DNA from: Pseudomonas nitroreducens NBRC 12694
Lineage (GTDB): Bacteria > Pseudomonadota > Gammaproteobacteria > Pseudomonadales > Pseudomonadaceae
Assembly (NCBI RefSeq): GCF_002091755.1
Contig: NZ_BDAI01000001.1
Coordinates: 930,001-994,000, forward strand
Reading direction: 5' to 3'
DNA length: 64,000 bases
Shown: positions 1-11,381 of the stretch, piece after piece
Layout: every line of letters starts with the position of its first letter
Numbering within the stretch: position 1 is the first letter of the stretch
Translations under genes and position numbers: made by a program
Notes under the pieces: model-generated
Database searches by the model: none
Told to the model about the DNA's origin: nothing
What the model saw: only the letters and a program-made list of their open reading frames with translations

Positions 1-1
1 G

Positions 2-754
2 GACCGCGAGCGCTTCCCCGAGCTCGACAAGCTGCGCGACAACTGGCAGACGATCCGCGAGGAAGCCGAGAAACTCTTCGATGAGGGCTACATCCGCGAC
101 GCCCTGAACAACAACGAAGCCGGTTTCGGCTCCTTCTTCAAGAAGGGCTGGACCCGCTTCTATCTGACCTGGTACGACGGCCCCCTGCCCTCGGCGCAGC
201 AGCTGTGCCCGAAGACCGTGGAACTGGTGAGCAGCATCCCCAACGTCAAGGGTGCGATGTTCACCCGCCTGCCGCCACGCAGCCACCTGAACAAGCACCG
301 CGACCCCTACGGCGGATCGCTGCGCTATCACTTGGGCCTGGCCACACCGAACTCCGACGACTGCCGCATCTTCGTCGACGGGCAGCCCTACGCCTGGCGC
401 GATGGCCAGGACGTGATGTTCGACGAGACCTTCGTTCACTGGGTGAAGAACGAGACGGACGAGTCGCGCCTGATCCTCTTCTGCGACATCGAGCGACCGC
501 TCAAGTCGCCGCTGCTGACCCGCGTCAACCGCCGCGTCAGTGCCTTCCTCGGCCGCGCCACGGCGCCGCAGAACGTCGAGGGCGAGCGCGTCGGCGGGAT
601 CAACCAGGCCTACTCGGTACTGATTCGCCTCGGCGACGCCGTGGGCAGCAAGGTGAAGGTGTTCAAGCGCGCCTATCCCAAGGCCTACCGTATTGGCCGC
701 CCGGTGCTGGCAGTGGTGCTGCTGGTGCTGATCCTGCGCTGGCTGTTCGGCTGA
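2..754 (+). CDS. lpxO: Lipid A 2-hydroxylase LpxO, 5' end outside the window
   Basis: Fe(II)/2-oxoglutarate dioxygenase of the aspartyl/asparaginyl beta-hydroxylase family that 2-hydroxylates a secondary acyl chain of lipid A at the inner membrane. The frame is open from base 2, so the N-terminus is missing; about 250 residues remain. The jelly-roll core is visible in LNKHRDPYGGSLRYHLGL (the His-x-Asp-type iron ligands and 2-oxoglutarate region) and in FVHWVKNE with the distal His. The C-terminus ends in a hydrophobic anchor (VLAVVLLVLILRWLFG). The neighbour set lpxO, mazG, relA, rlmD, cysM matches the PAO1 region that holds lpxO2. A bidirectional terminator follows. Function is by family; which PAO1 paralogue it equals is inferred from position. 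Confidence 0.88.
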   Translation, partial: DRERFPELDKLRDNWQTIREEAEKLFDEGYIRDALNNNEAGFGSFFKKGWTRFYLTWYDGPLPSAQQLCPKTVELVSSIPNVKGAMFTRLPPRSHLNKHRDPYGGSLRYHLGLATPNSDDCRIFVDGQPYAWRDGQDVMFDETFVHWVKNETDESRLILFCDIERPLKSPLLTRVNRRVSAFLGRATAPQNVEGERVGGINQAYSVLIRLGDAVGSKVKVFKRAYPKAYRIGRPVLAVVLLVLILRWLFG

Positions 755-776
755 CGAGCAGACACCACGCGCCAAC

Positions 777-792
777 AGCTCGCTCCTACGAA
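777..792. repeat. Half REP element
   Basis: AGCTCGCTCCTACGAA matches one arm of the REP palindromes at 19860, 29587 and 48233. No second arm is present, so this is a degraded or half copy lying between lpxO and its terminator. Confidence 0.5.
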
Positions 793-800
793 GAGAAATA

Positions 801-826
801 AAAAGCCCCGCAATCGCGGGGCTTTT
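801..826. terminator. Bidirectional rho-independent terminator
   Basis: AAAAGCCCCGC, loop AATC, GCGGGGCTTTTT: an 11-bp stem flanked by A and T runs, usable on both strands, between convergent lpxO and mazG. Confidence 0.9.
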
Positions 827-856
827 TCATGGGCGCCAATTCAACGGAGGCAGCAC

Positions 857-1690
857 TTATCCACAGCTGAGCGGATTCTTCTCGTCACGCTTGGCAGCGC
901 CCCACAGTTCGTCCATCTCTTCCAGGTTGCTGTCTTCCAGCGTACGTCCTTGGTCGCGCAAGGCCGTCTCGATATAGCGGAACCGGCGCTCGAACTTGGC
1001 ATTGGCGGCGCGCAGGGCGGTTTCCGGATCGACCTTGAGCTTGCGCGCCAGGTTGACCACCACGAACAACAGATCGCCCACTTCCTCAGCCTGGGCTTCG
1101 GTGTCGCCGCCGGCCATCGCTTCGAGCACTTCGTCCAGCTCCTCGCGAACCTTGTCCACCACCGGCAGCGCGTCGGCCCAGTCGAAGCCGACCTGGGAGG
1201 CGCGCTTCTGCAGCTTGGCAGCGCGGCTCAACGCTGGCAGCGCGTTGGGCACATCGTCCAGCAGCGACAACTGCACCGGCTCCGCGGCCTTGGCGGCGCG
1301 CTCCTCGGCTTTCAACTCTTCCCAACGCTGCTTGACCGCCGCTTCCTCCAGCTTCGCTGGGTCCGGCTCGCCGTAGAGGTCGCCATCAGGGAAGACATGG
1401 GGATGGCGGCGAATCAGCTTGGTGGTAATGCCGTCGACCACTGCGTCGAACTCGAAGCGGCCCTCTTCCCGAGCCAGCTGCGCGTAGTAGACGACCTGGA
1501 AGAGCAGGTCGCCCAACTCCTCGCGCAGGTGGTCGAAGTCGCCGCGCTCGATGGCATCAGCGACCTCATAGGCTTCCTCGAGGGTGTAGGGGACGATGGT
1601 CGCATAGCTCTGCTTGAGGTCCCAGGGGCAACCGTTCTGCGGGTCACGCAGGCGGGCCATGAGGTACAGCAGGTCTTCGAGCTTACGCAT
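857..1690 (-). CDS. mazG: Nucleoside triphosphate pyrophosphohydrolase MazG
   Basis: Hydrolyses NTPs and dNTPs to monophosphates and pyrophosphate; in the stress context it limits aberrant nucleotides and affects ppGpp levels. Two MazG all-alpha domains are visible: the first has EEAYE then EELGDLLFQV (about residues 35-70), the second EELDEV then EEVGDLLFVV (about 185-215), each giving the ExxE / ExxD magnesium-binding pattern. The chosen ATG at 1690 (MRKLEDLL) gives 277 residues, the usual length; a longer start at 1711 would add seven residues inside relA. The ATG overlaps the relA stop region by 8 bp, so translation is probably coupled to relA. Confidence 0.93.
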   Translation of the reverse strand: MRKLEDLLYLMARLRDPQNGCPWDLKQSYATIVPYTLEEAYEVADAIERGDFDHLREELGDLLFQVVYYAQLAREEGRFEFDAVVDGITTKLIRRHPHVFPDGDLYGEPDPAKLEEAAVKQRWEELKAEERAAKAAEPVQLSLLDDVPNALPALSRAAKLQKRASQVGFDWADALPVVDKVREELDEVLEAMAGGDTEAQAEEVGDLLFVVVNLARKLKVDPETALRAANAKFERRFRYIETALRDQGRTLEDSNLEEMDELWGAAKRDEKNPLSCG

Positions 1691-3941
1691 CCTTGGCACC
1701 CGCGCGATCACGCCGCGCCTCGATGATGTTGGGCAACTGGGAGATGCGCGCCAGCAGGCGGCCCAGCGAATCGAGACCTGGAATCTCGATGGTCAGGCGC
1801 ATGATCGCGGTGTTGTCTTCCTTGTCCGAGCGGGTATTCACCGCCAGCACGTTGATGCGCTCGTTGAGCAGCATCTGCGAGACGTCGCGCAACAGGCCGG
1901 AACGGTCGTAGGCGCGGATGACGATATCCACCGGGTAGGTGCTGACCGGCACCGGGCCCCAGCTGACCTGGATGATCCGCTCCGGCTCGCGCCCGGCCAG
2001 TTGCAGTGCGGTGGCGCAGTCCTGCCGGTGGATGGTCACGCCGCGGCCGAGGGTGATGTAGCCGACGATCGGGTCGCCCGGCAGCGGCTGGCAGCAGCCG
2101 GCCATCTGCGTGAGCAGGTTGCCGACGCCCTGGATCTGGATGTCGCCGCGCTTGCCATGGCCGATCTTGCTCGGCTTGCGCGGGATGAGTTCGAGCTGCT
2201 CGTTCCCGCGCTCGGGCTCGACCAGTTGCTGCGCGTAGTTGACCACGTGGGCCAGGCGCAGATCGCCGGCGCCCAGGGCGGCGAACAGGTCTTCGCCGGT
2301 CTTGTAGTTGGCCTTCTCGGCGAGCTTTTCGAAGTCCACCGGCGGCAGAGCCAGGCGGCCGAGTTCGCGCTCGAGCATGGCCTTGCCGGCGGCGACGTTC
2401 TGGTCGCGCGCCTGCAGCTTGAACCAGTGGACGATCTTGGCTCGCGCCCGCGATGTGGTGACGTAGCCCAGGTTCTGGTTCAGCCAGTCGCGGCTCGGCC
2501 CACTCTGCTTGCCGGTGATGATTTCCACCTGCTCGCCGGTCTGTAGGCTGTAGTTCAGCGGCACGATGCGGCCGTTGATCTTGGCGCCACGGCAGTTGTG
2601 ACCGACCTCGGTGTGCACGCGGTAGGCGAAGTCCAGCGGCGTGGAGCCCTTGGGCAGGTCGATGGCGTGGCCGTCGGGAGTGAAGACGTAGACCCGGTCG
2701 GGCTCGATATCCACCCGCAACTGCTCGGCCAGGCCGCCGATGTCGCCCAGTTCCTCGTGCCATTCGAGCACCTGGCGCAGCCAGGAAATCTTCTCTTCGT
2801 AGTGGTTGGAGCTGGCCTTGACGTCGGTGCCCTTGTAGCGCCAGTGCGCGCAGACGCCCAGTTCGGCTTCCTCGTGCATCGCGTGGGTGCGGATCTGCAC
2901 TTCCAGCACCTTGCCCTCGGGGCCGATCACCGCGGTGTGCAGCGAGCGGTAGCCGTTTTCCTTGGGGTTGGCGATGTAGTCGTCGAATTCCTTGGGGATG
3001 TGGCGCCACAGGGTGTGCACGATGCCCAGCGCGGTGTAGCAGTCGCGCATTTCCGGCACCAGCACGCGCACGGCGCGCACGTCATAGATCTGGCTGAAGT
3101 CCAGGCCCTTGCGCTGCATCTTCCGCCAGATGGAATAGATGTGCTTGGCGCGTCCGGACAGGTCGGCCTTGATGCCGGTGGCGGCCAGGGCATCCTTGAG
3201 CTGCTGCATAACAGTAGCGATGTACTGCTCGCGGTCCAGCCGGCGCTCGTGCAGCAGTTTGGCGATCTGCTTGTATTGGTCGGGTTCCAGGTAGCGGAAG
3301 GACAGATCCTCCAGCTCCCACTTGATGTGGCCGATGCCGAGGCGGTGGGCCAGCGGGGCGTAGATGTCGAAGACTTCTCGGGCGACGCGCATGCGCTTCT
3401 CTTCGTCGCCGTTCTTCACCGCACGGATCGCGCAGGTCCGCTCGGCCAGCTTGATCAGCGCGACGCGGACGTCGTCGACCATGGCCACCAGCATCTTGCG
3501 CAGGTTCTCGATCTGCGCCTGGGTGCCGAGCACCAGCGACTGCCGAGGGCTGAGGCTGGTACTGATCGCAGCCATGCGCAGCACGCCTTCGATCAGCTTG
3601 GCGACGACAGGGCCGAAGCGCTGCGCCACGTCCTCGAGCTTGACCTTGCCCTCGCGCACGCCACGGTAGATCACCGCGGCGACCAGGGACTCCTGGTCGA
3701 GCTTCAGGTCCGCCAGGATCTCGGCGATCTCCAGCCCCGTCTGGAAGCTGGAAGTGCCATCCGCCCAGGAGTTGTCAGCCGTGCTGACAGCCCTGTCTTC
3801 CACCTCGCGAGCGAACTCGCAGGCTTCCAGCAGGACCTGGCGATCCAGGCCCGGGACCAGGGTCTGGACATGGTCCAGCCAGGCCTCGAGATTGATGCTG
3901 CCGTCCGTGTTGACCGGCTGATGCGCTCTCACCTGTACCAT
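1683..3941 (-). CDS. relA: GTP pyrophosphokinase RelA ((p)ppGpp synthetase I)
   Basis: Ribosome-associated synthetase that makes pppGpp/ppGpp from GTP/GDP and ATP when uncharged tRNA enters the A site. Domain order in 752 residues: degenerate HD hydrolase region, synthetase domain, TGS, then C-terminal ACT. The HDxxED hydrolase signature is replaced (AVIYRGVREGK), and the synthetase has the acidic EFDD motif near residue 318 followed by NPKENGYRSLH; both are marks of monofunctional RelA rather than SpoT. The start at 3941 (MVQVRAHQP) fits the family N-terminus and has GGAAGGG upstream; the upstream ATG at 3977 would add 12 residues. Followed by mazG with an 8-bp overlap. Confidence 0.96.
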   Translation of the reverse strand: MVQVRAHQPVNTDGSINLEAWLDHVQTLVPGLDRQVLLEACEFAREVEDRAVSTADNSWADGTSSFQTGLEIAEILADLKLDQESLVAAVIYRGVREGKVKLEDVAQRFGPVVAKLIEGVLRMAAISTSLSPRQSLVLGTQAQIENLRKMLVAMVDDVRVALIKLAERTCAIRAVKNGDEEKRMRVAREVFDIYAPLAHRLGIGHIKWELEDLSFRYLEPDQYKQIAKLLHERRLDREQYIATVMQQLKDALAATGIKADLSGRAKHIYSIWRKMQRKGLDFSQIYDVRAVRVLVPEMRDCYTALGIVHTLWRHIPKEFDDYIANPKENGYRSLHTAVIGPEGKVLEVQIRTHAMHEEAELGVCAHWRYKGTDVKASSNHYEEKISWLRQVLEWHEELGDIGGLAEQLRVDIEPDRVYVFTPDGHAIDLPKGSTPLDFAYRVHTEVGHNCRGAKINGRIVPLNYSLQTGEQVEIITGKQSGPSRDWLNQNLGYVTTSRARAKIVHWFKLQARDQNVAAGKAMLERELGRLALPPVDFEKLAEKANYKTGEDLFAALGAGDLRLAHVVNYAQQLVEPERGNEQLELIPRKPSKIGHGKRGDIQIQGVGNLLTQMAGCCQPLPGDPIVGYITLGRGVTIHRQDCATALQLAGREPERIIQVSWGPVPVSTYPVDIVIRAYDRSGLLRDVSQMLLNERINVLAVNTRSDKEDNTAIMRLTIEIPGLDSLGRLLARISQLPNIIEARRDRAGAKDA

Positions 3942-4033
3942 CGTGTCTACCCTTCCCCACGGTGCGCCACAACACACCGCTCACTGCGCCGGCCTTTCTT
4001 CTTGCTTGAGCCGGTCGGATTGCGCAGGCCTTC

Positions 4034-5404
4034 CTAGCCTGCCTCGAACAAAGCCATGGCCTCGACATGGGCCGTCTGCGGGAACATGTCGAGGATGCCG
4101 GCGCGCTTCAGGCGATAGCCCTGTCGGGCCAGTTCGCCAGCGTCGCGCGCCAGGGTCGCCGGGTTGCAGGACACATAGAGTACCCGCTCCGCGCCCAGTG
4201 AACGCATCTGCCGCGCCGGTTCGAAGGCTCCGTCACGCGGAGGATCGAGCAGCACGGCGGTGAAATCCTCCGCCGCCCAGGGGGCTTCGGCAAGCGGTTT
4301 CGTCAGGTCCGCCTGATGGAACCGGGTGTTGGCCAGCCCGTTGGCATGGGCATTGGCAGCAGCACGCTCGACCATGGTCTGCACACCTTCCACGCCCACT
4401 ACTTCGCGCACCTGGCGCGCCAGCGGCAGGGCGAAGTTGCCCAGGCCACAGAACAGGTCCAGCACGCGCTCGTCGCTGCCGGGCTTCAGCCAGTCCAGCG
4501 CCTGGGCGACCATCGCCTCGTTCACCGGCTCGTTCACCTGCACGAAGTCGCCGGGCCGGTAGGCCAGGGTCAGATTCCAGGCTTCGAGCCGGAAGCCGAG
4601 CTCCCGGTTCCCGCCGTTTTCTGCGCCGCTGGAACAGAGTGTCGGCTCGCCGTCGCCCTGCAACCACAGTTGCACATCCCGTGCCGAACAGAATTCCAGC
4701 AGTCGCGCGCGATCGCTATCGGACAAAGGTTCGATATGCCGTAGCAGCAGCGCGCTGGAGGTGCCGTGGAACAGCTCGACATGGCCCAGCGACTGCGGCT
4801 TGGCGAAGCCGCGCAGCAGCGCCGGCAACTCGCGAGCGAGAACCTGCAGCTCGGGCACCAGCACCAGGCAGTCGTCGAAGGCGACGATGGCCTGGCTGGC
4901 AGCCGCGCGGAAGCCGACGTCCAGGCGCTTGGCCTTGACGTCCCAGCGCACGGCGAGGCGAGCACGGCGCCGGTAGCCGAATTCGGGGCCGACCAACGGC
5001 GCGGCCCACTCTTGCGGAACCAGGCCGGAGAAACGCTCCAGCTGCTCGGCCAGGGTGCGCTGCTTGAGCGCCAGCTGATCGGCGTGGGGCAGGTGCTGCA
5101 GGCTGCAGCCGCCGCAGGTGCCGGCTACCGGGCAAGGCTCGGTGCGACGGTTGGCGGCGGTGCTGAAGAGGCGTTCGCTGCGGGCGTCGACGATCTGCGC
5201 GCGTGCCGACAGCACACGGGCTTCCACCGCTTCGCCCGGCAAGGCGCCGGCGACGAACCAGGTGCGCCCGTCGGCGTGGGCAATGCCGCGGCCGTCATGG
5301 GCCAGGCGCTCGATGTTCAGGCGCTGCTTCTTGCCCACGGGTACCCCGGGGCTGCGGGCGCCACCGCTGGGCTGGAAGCGCAGGCCGGATCGTTGTTTGG
5401 CCAT
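4034..5404 (-). CDS. rlmD: 23S rRNA (uracil-1939-C5)-methyltransferase RlmD
   Basis: SAM-dependent RNA methyltransferase (formerly RumA) that methylates U1939 of 23S rRNA. The 456-residue protein has an N-terminal TRAM RNA-binding domain (about 22-80), an iron-sulfur cysteine set starting CPVAGTCGGC (C91, C97, C100), and a Rossmann methyltransferase domain ending in the catalytic SCNPATL motif (Cys about 413). The start at 5404 lies one base after the cysM stop (TGA-C-ATG), indicating co-translation with cysM; the longer open frame reaching 5521 lies in cysM and is not needed. relA starts 92 bp downstream, so cysM-rlmD-relA-mazG may be one transcription unit. Confidence 0.95.
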   Translation of the reverse strand: MAKQRSGLRFQPSGGARSPGVPVGKKQRLNIERLAHDGRGIAHADGRTWFVAGALPGEAVEARVLSARAQIVDARSERLFSTAANRRTEPCPVAGTCGGCSLQHLPHADQLALKQRTLAEQLERFSGLVPQEWAAPLVGPEFGYRRRARLAVRWDVKAKRLDVGFRAAASQAIVAFDDCLVLVPELQVLARELPALLRGFAKPQSLGHVELFHGTSSALLLRHIEPLSDSDRARLLEFCSARDVQLWLQGDGEPTLCSSGAENGGNRELGFRLEAWNLTLAYRPGDFVQVNEPVNEAMVAQALDWLKPGSDERVLDLFCGLGNFALPLARQVREVVGVEGVQTMVERAAANAHANGLANTRFHQADLTKPLAEAPWAAEDFTAVLLDPPRDGAFEPARQMRSLGAERVLYVSCNPATLARDAGELARQGYRLKRAGILDMFPQTAHVEAMALFEAG

Positions 5405-5405
5405 G

Positions 5406-6305
5406 TCAGTTGGCGTCGAACACGCCCGAGGACAGGTAACGGTCGCCACGGTCGCAGATGATCGCCACCAGGGTCGCGTTTTCCAGTTCGCGCGAGAGAC
5501 GCAGCATGGCCGCCACCGCACCGCCGGAGGACACGCCGCAGAAAATGCCTTCTTCGCGAGCCAGGCGGCGCATCACGTCCTCGGCTTCGGTTTGCTGCAT
5601 GTCGACGACGCGGTCGACGCGGGTGGCGTCGAAGATCTTCGGCAGGTATTCCTGCGGCCAGCGACGGATGCCGGGGATGGCCGAGCCTTCCATCGGCTGC
5701 AGGCCGACGATCTGCACGTTGGGGTTCTGCTCCTTGAGGTAGCGCGACACGCCCATGATGGTGCCGGTAGTGCCCATGGAGCTGACGAAATGAGTGATCT
5801 CACCGCCAGTCTGCTGCCAGATTTCCGGGCCAGTGGAATGGTAATGGGCGATCGGGTTGTCGCCGTTGGCGAACTGGTCGAGCACCTTCCCCTGCCCTTC
5901 GCGCGCCATCTGGTCGGCGAGGTCGCGGGCGCCTTCCATGCCCTGCTCCTTGGTCACCAGGATCAGCTCGGCGCCGTAGGCGGTCATCGCGGCCTTGCGC
6001 TCGGCGGTGGAGTTGTCGGGCATGATCAGGATCATGCGGTAACCCTTGATCGCCGCGGCCATCGCCAGGGCGATGCCGGTGTTGCCGGAGGTGGCCTCGA
6101 TCAGCGTGTCGCCGGGCTTGATGTCGCCGCGCAGTTCGGCACGGGTGATCATCGACAGCGCCGGGCGATCCTTCACCGAACCCGCGGGGTTGTTACCCTC
6201 GAGTTTCACCAGCAGGGTGTTGGAGGTTTCCCCGGCCAGGCGCTGCAGGCGCACCAGCGGGGTATTGCCGACGCAATCGGCGATAGTCGGGTACTGCACG
6301 GTCAT
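5406..6305 (-). CDS. cysM: Cysteine synthase B
   Basis: PLP-dependent beta-replacement enzyme making L-cysteine from O-acetylserine with sulfide or thiosulfate. All 299 residues fit fold type II: NNPAGSVKDR carries the PLP lysine (K45), ATSGNTGIALA binds the PLP phosphate/substrate, and GVSSGGAVAA is the C-terminal glycine-rich loop. Length is typical of CysM (shorter than CysK). It begins the cysM-rlmD(-relA-mazG) run. In P. aeruginosa the iron-uptake receptor gene pirA lies next to this position, but here the upstream neighbour is directly the PirS-like kinase. Confidence 0.95.
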   Translation of the reverse strand: MTVQYPTIADCVGNTPLVRLQRLAGETSNTLLVKLEGNNPAGSVKDRPALSMITRAELRGDIKPGDTLIEATSGNTGIALAMAAAIKGYRMILIMPDNSTAERKAAMTAYGAELILVTKEQGMEGARDLADQMAREGQGKVLDQFANGDNPIAHYHSTGPEIWQQTGGEITHFVSSMGTTGTIMGVSRYLKEQNPNVQIVGLQPMEGSAIPGIRRWPQEYLPKIFDATRVDRVVDMQQTEAEDVMRRLAREEGIFCGVSSGGAVAAMLRLSRELENATLVAIICDRGDRYLSSGVFDAN

Positions 6306-6407
6306 GGAGGCACTCGGATCTGGAACAGGGCGCCCTATGATACCGGCAAAAGACGCCCTGCCATACGAAACTTCCTAACAAGCCGTGTTCAGGGTCCGGG
6401 GCACGCC

Positions 6408-7754
6408 TCAGGCCGCCGCCGCATCCGCCAGGCGCAGGTGAACGCGCAGACCAGCGTCGGCGCAATCCGCCCAGAGTTCGCCACCCTGCATGCGCAGCGA
6501 GCTGCGGGCGATGCTCAGGCCCAGGCCGAAACCTTCGCCGGTGCGGGCATCGGAGAGCCGGGTGAAGGGCAGGAAGATACGCTCCAGGTCGCTTTCCGCC
6601 ACACCCGGGCCATCGTCCTCCAGCCACAGGTGCCAGCCGCTCGGTTCGCGCCGGCCACTCAAGCGGATATGCCCCTCCTCCGGGGAGTGGCGGATGGCAT
6701 TGCGCAACAGATTTTCCAGCGCCTGGGCCAGCCCATTCAGATGACCGCGCACGCGGCAGTCCGCCGGCACCTGATAAAGGAAGCGCTCCGAACTCCAGCC
6801 AGCCTCGAAGCGCGCGTCGTCCACCAGCAGATACCACAGCGAACGCAGGTCGATCTCTTCCAGCTCCACGCGCGGGCGCTCTGTATCCAGCCAGGCCAGT
6901 TCCAGCGTATCGGCGACCAGTCGCTGCATCACGTCCACCTCACGCTCCACGCGCTGACGCAGCGCGGTTTCGCTGATCGGACTGTCCCCTGCCACGCGCA
7001 GGCGGCTCAGTGGCGTACGCAGTTCGTGAGACAGGTCGCGCAACAGTTGGCGCTGCAGGCCGACATGGCCGCGCAGGCGCTCGGCCATGTGGTCCAGCGC
7101 GCGGCCCAGCTCGCCCAGTTCGTCGCGGCGGGTGACCAGTTCGGGGCCGGCGACCGAGCCCAGGTTATCCGCCTGCAAGGAATTGGCGTGCTCGCGCAGA
7201 CGCCCCAGCGGGCGTACCAGATGCCGGTAGATCAGCCCACAGAGCAGCAGCGCGAGGATCGCCGGCACCAGTGCATGGCTGATGGACTGGCGCAGGAAAC
7301 TCAGGCCACCGGGGAGGAAGCGCTGCGGCAGCTGCAGCACCAGGCGGCCGGCAGCCGGGTCGTCGGGAAACGGGATGCCGATGTAGGGCAGGTTGACCGA
7401 GCGCGAGCTTACCGGCCAGTCCAGCCCGCGCTGGAAGGTCAGGTGCGCCACCTCAGCCATGGGCAACGGCTGCGTGCCCAGCGACTGCAGGCGACCGTCC
7501 ACCACCACCATCCACACCGGCTCGCGCTGCCTCATCCCCGCCAGCCAGCTGTCGACGCCCGCCGCCCCGCCGCTACGCCAGGCCTGCTGCGCCTCTTCGG
7601 CATAGCCACCCAGGACACGCCGCGCATCCTCGGAGAGGTTGTAACTGTCGCGCTCCATCTGCTTGCCCCAGTTCCAGGACAGCCAGATCACCGACAGGCA
7701 CAGCACCACCAGGGCAAAGGCGAGCTTCCAGAACAGCGAGTGGCGGCCGGGCAT
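6408..7754 (-). CDS. pirS: PirS-like sensor histidine kinase
   Basis: Inner-membrane histidine kinase of 448 residues. It has an N-terminal transmembrane helix (FALVVLCLSVIWLSWNWG), a periplasmic sensor domain of about 140 residues, a second helix (ALVPAILALLLCGLIY), HAMP, HisKA with DLSHELRTPLSRL, and HATPase with NLLRNAIRHS, EDDGPGV and GFGLGLSIA boxes. The ATG at 7754 follows the regulator stop by one base (TGA-C-ATG). Its position between cysM and gacS matches pirS of PAO1, which with PirR controls the siderophore receptor pirA. The identity is from synteny and domain type; no receptor gene is present beside it here, so the target may lie elsewhere or differ. Confidence 0.68.
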   Translation of the reverse strand: MPGRHSLFWKLAFALVVLCLSVIWLSWNWGKQMERDSYNLSEDARRVLGGYAEEAQQAWRSGGAAGVDSWLAGMRQREPVWMVVVDGRLQSLGTQPLPMAEVAHLTFQRGLDWPVSSRSVNLPYIGIPFPDDPAAGRLVLQLPQRFLPGGLSFLRQSISHALVPAILALLLCGLIYRHLVRPLGRLREHANSLQADNLGSVAGPELVTRRDELGELGRALDHMAERLRGHVGLQRQLLRDLSHELRTPLSRLRVAGDSPISETALRQRVEREVDVMQRLVADTLELAWLDTERPRVELEEIDLRSLWYLLVDDARFEAGWSSERFLYQVPADCRVRGHLNGLAQALENLLRNAIRHSPEEGHIRLSGRREPSGWHLWLEDDGPGVAESDLERIFLPFTRLSDARTGEGFGLGLSIARSSLRMQGGELWADCADAGLRVHLRLADAAAA

Positions 7755-7755
7755 G

Positions 7756-8466
7756 TCAGTCCTCGGCCTCTGCAAAGACGTAGCCTTTGCCCCACACGGT
7801 GTGCAACTGGTGGCGCGCGTAGCCTATAGCCTGAAGCTTGCGGCGCAGGTGGCTGACGTGCATGTCCAGGCTGCGGTCGTGGGCGGTGAAGGCGCGGTGC
7901 AGTACGTGCTGATAAAGGAAGGGTTTGCTGAGAGTCTCGCCCTGGCTACCCAGGAAAGTCTCCAGCAGGCGGTACTCGGTGCCAGTCAGACCGGCCCACT
8001 GGCCATCCAGCCCGACGTCGTCCTTCTGCGGGTCCATCTGCAGGCCGGTGACCGTACTGCCGAGGGACTGGCTGCCGCGTTCCAGCGCGACGCGGCGCAG
8101 CACTGCATCCACCCGCACGCTCAGCTCGGCGAGGCTGAAGGGCTTGGGCAGGTAGTCGTCGGCGCCCTGGGAGAAGCCGGCGATACGGTCCTGCTCGGCG
8201 CCCAGGGCCGACATCAGGATCACCGGCACCGCACGCTCGCGACGCAGGGTGCGGAGGATATCCAGGCCGCCAGTGCCGGGCAGCATGATATCCATCAGCA
8301 CCAGGTCGTAATCGCCGCGGCGAGCCTGGGCCAGGCCTTCGTCGCCGTCCTGGCACCAGGTGACGTCGAAACCGCGTTCGATCAGGTGGGACGACAGGTG
8401 GGCGCCCAGGGTTGGGTCGTCCTCGATGGTCAGCAGGCGCAGGCCGGACGAAGCGATGGCATTCAT
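7756..8466 (-). CDS. pirR: PirR-like OmpR-family response regulator
   Basis: DNA-binding response regulator of 236 residues. The receiver has LTIEDDP (acidic pocket), YDLVLMDIMLPG (phosphoacceptor Asp about 60) and YLPKPFS (conserved Lys); the C-terminal winged helix ends HTVWGKGYVFAEAED. It is the first gene of the pair and is followed by the kinase after one base. By position it corresponds to pirR of PAO1. A weak Fur-like site lies right before its start, consistent with iron control, but no pirA receptor gene is in the window. Confidence 0.7.
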   Translation of the reverse strand: MNAIASSGLRLLTIEDDPTLGAHLSSHLIERGFDVTWCQDGDEGLAQARRGDYDLVLMDIMLPGTGGLDILRTLRRERAVPVILMSALGAEQDRIAGFSQGADDYLPKPFSLAELSVRVDAVLRRVALERGSQSLGSTVTGLQMDPQKDDVGLDGQWAGLTGTEYRLLETFLGSQGETLSKPFLYQHVLHRAFTAHDRSLDMHVSHLRRKLQAIGYARHQLHTVWGKGYVFAEAED

Positions 8467-8473
8467 ATCAAAT

Positions 8474-8492
8474 AAGAGTGATTAGCAATTGC
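8474..8492 (-). promoter_or_regulatory. Weak Fur-box-like sequence before pirR
   Basis: On the minus strand GCAATTGCTAATCACTCTT matches 12 of 19 positions of the GATAATGATAATCATTATC consensus, with the central TAATCA intact. It ends 7 bp before the pirR start. Weak by itself; listed because iron control is expected of pirRS. Confidence 0.25.
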
Positions 8493-8593
8493 GCGAAGTA
8501 TTCACGATTCCGCGTCGTCTCGGCAAGGCAAAGGGCTCCCGCCCCAGGCCCGAACCGCTACACTGCCGGGGATAAACGCATCGGAGGAAACGC

Positions 8594-11365
<2,772 letters not shown>

Positions 11366-11381
11366 GGACGGAATCCAAGCG

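Noticed and set aside
950..1726. Long plus-strand frame antisense to mazG and relA
   Set aside because: Shadow of high-GC codon use; the opposite strand encodes well-known proteins over the same bases and there is no ribosome site.
5118..7829. 903-residue plus-strand frame across rlmD, cysM and pirS
   Set aside because: Spans three recognisable genes on the other strand; composition (Ala/Gln/Arg-rich, no domains) is typical of antisense frames in GC-rich DNA.
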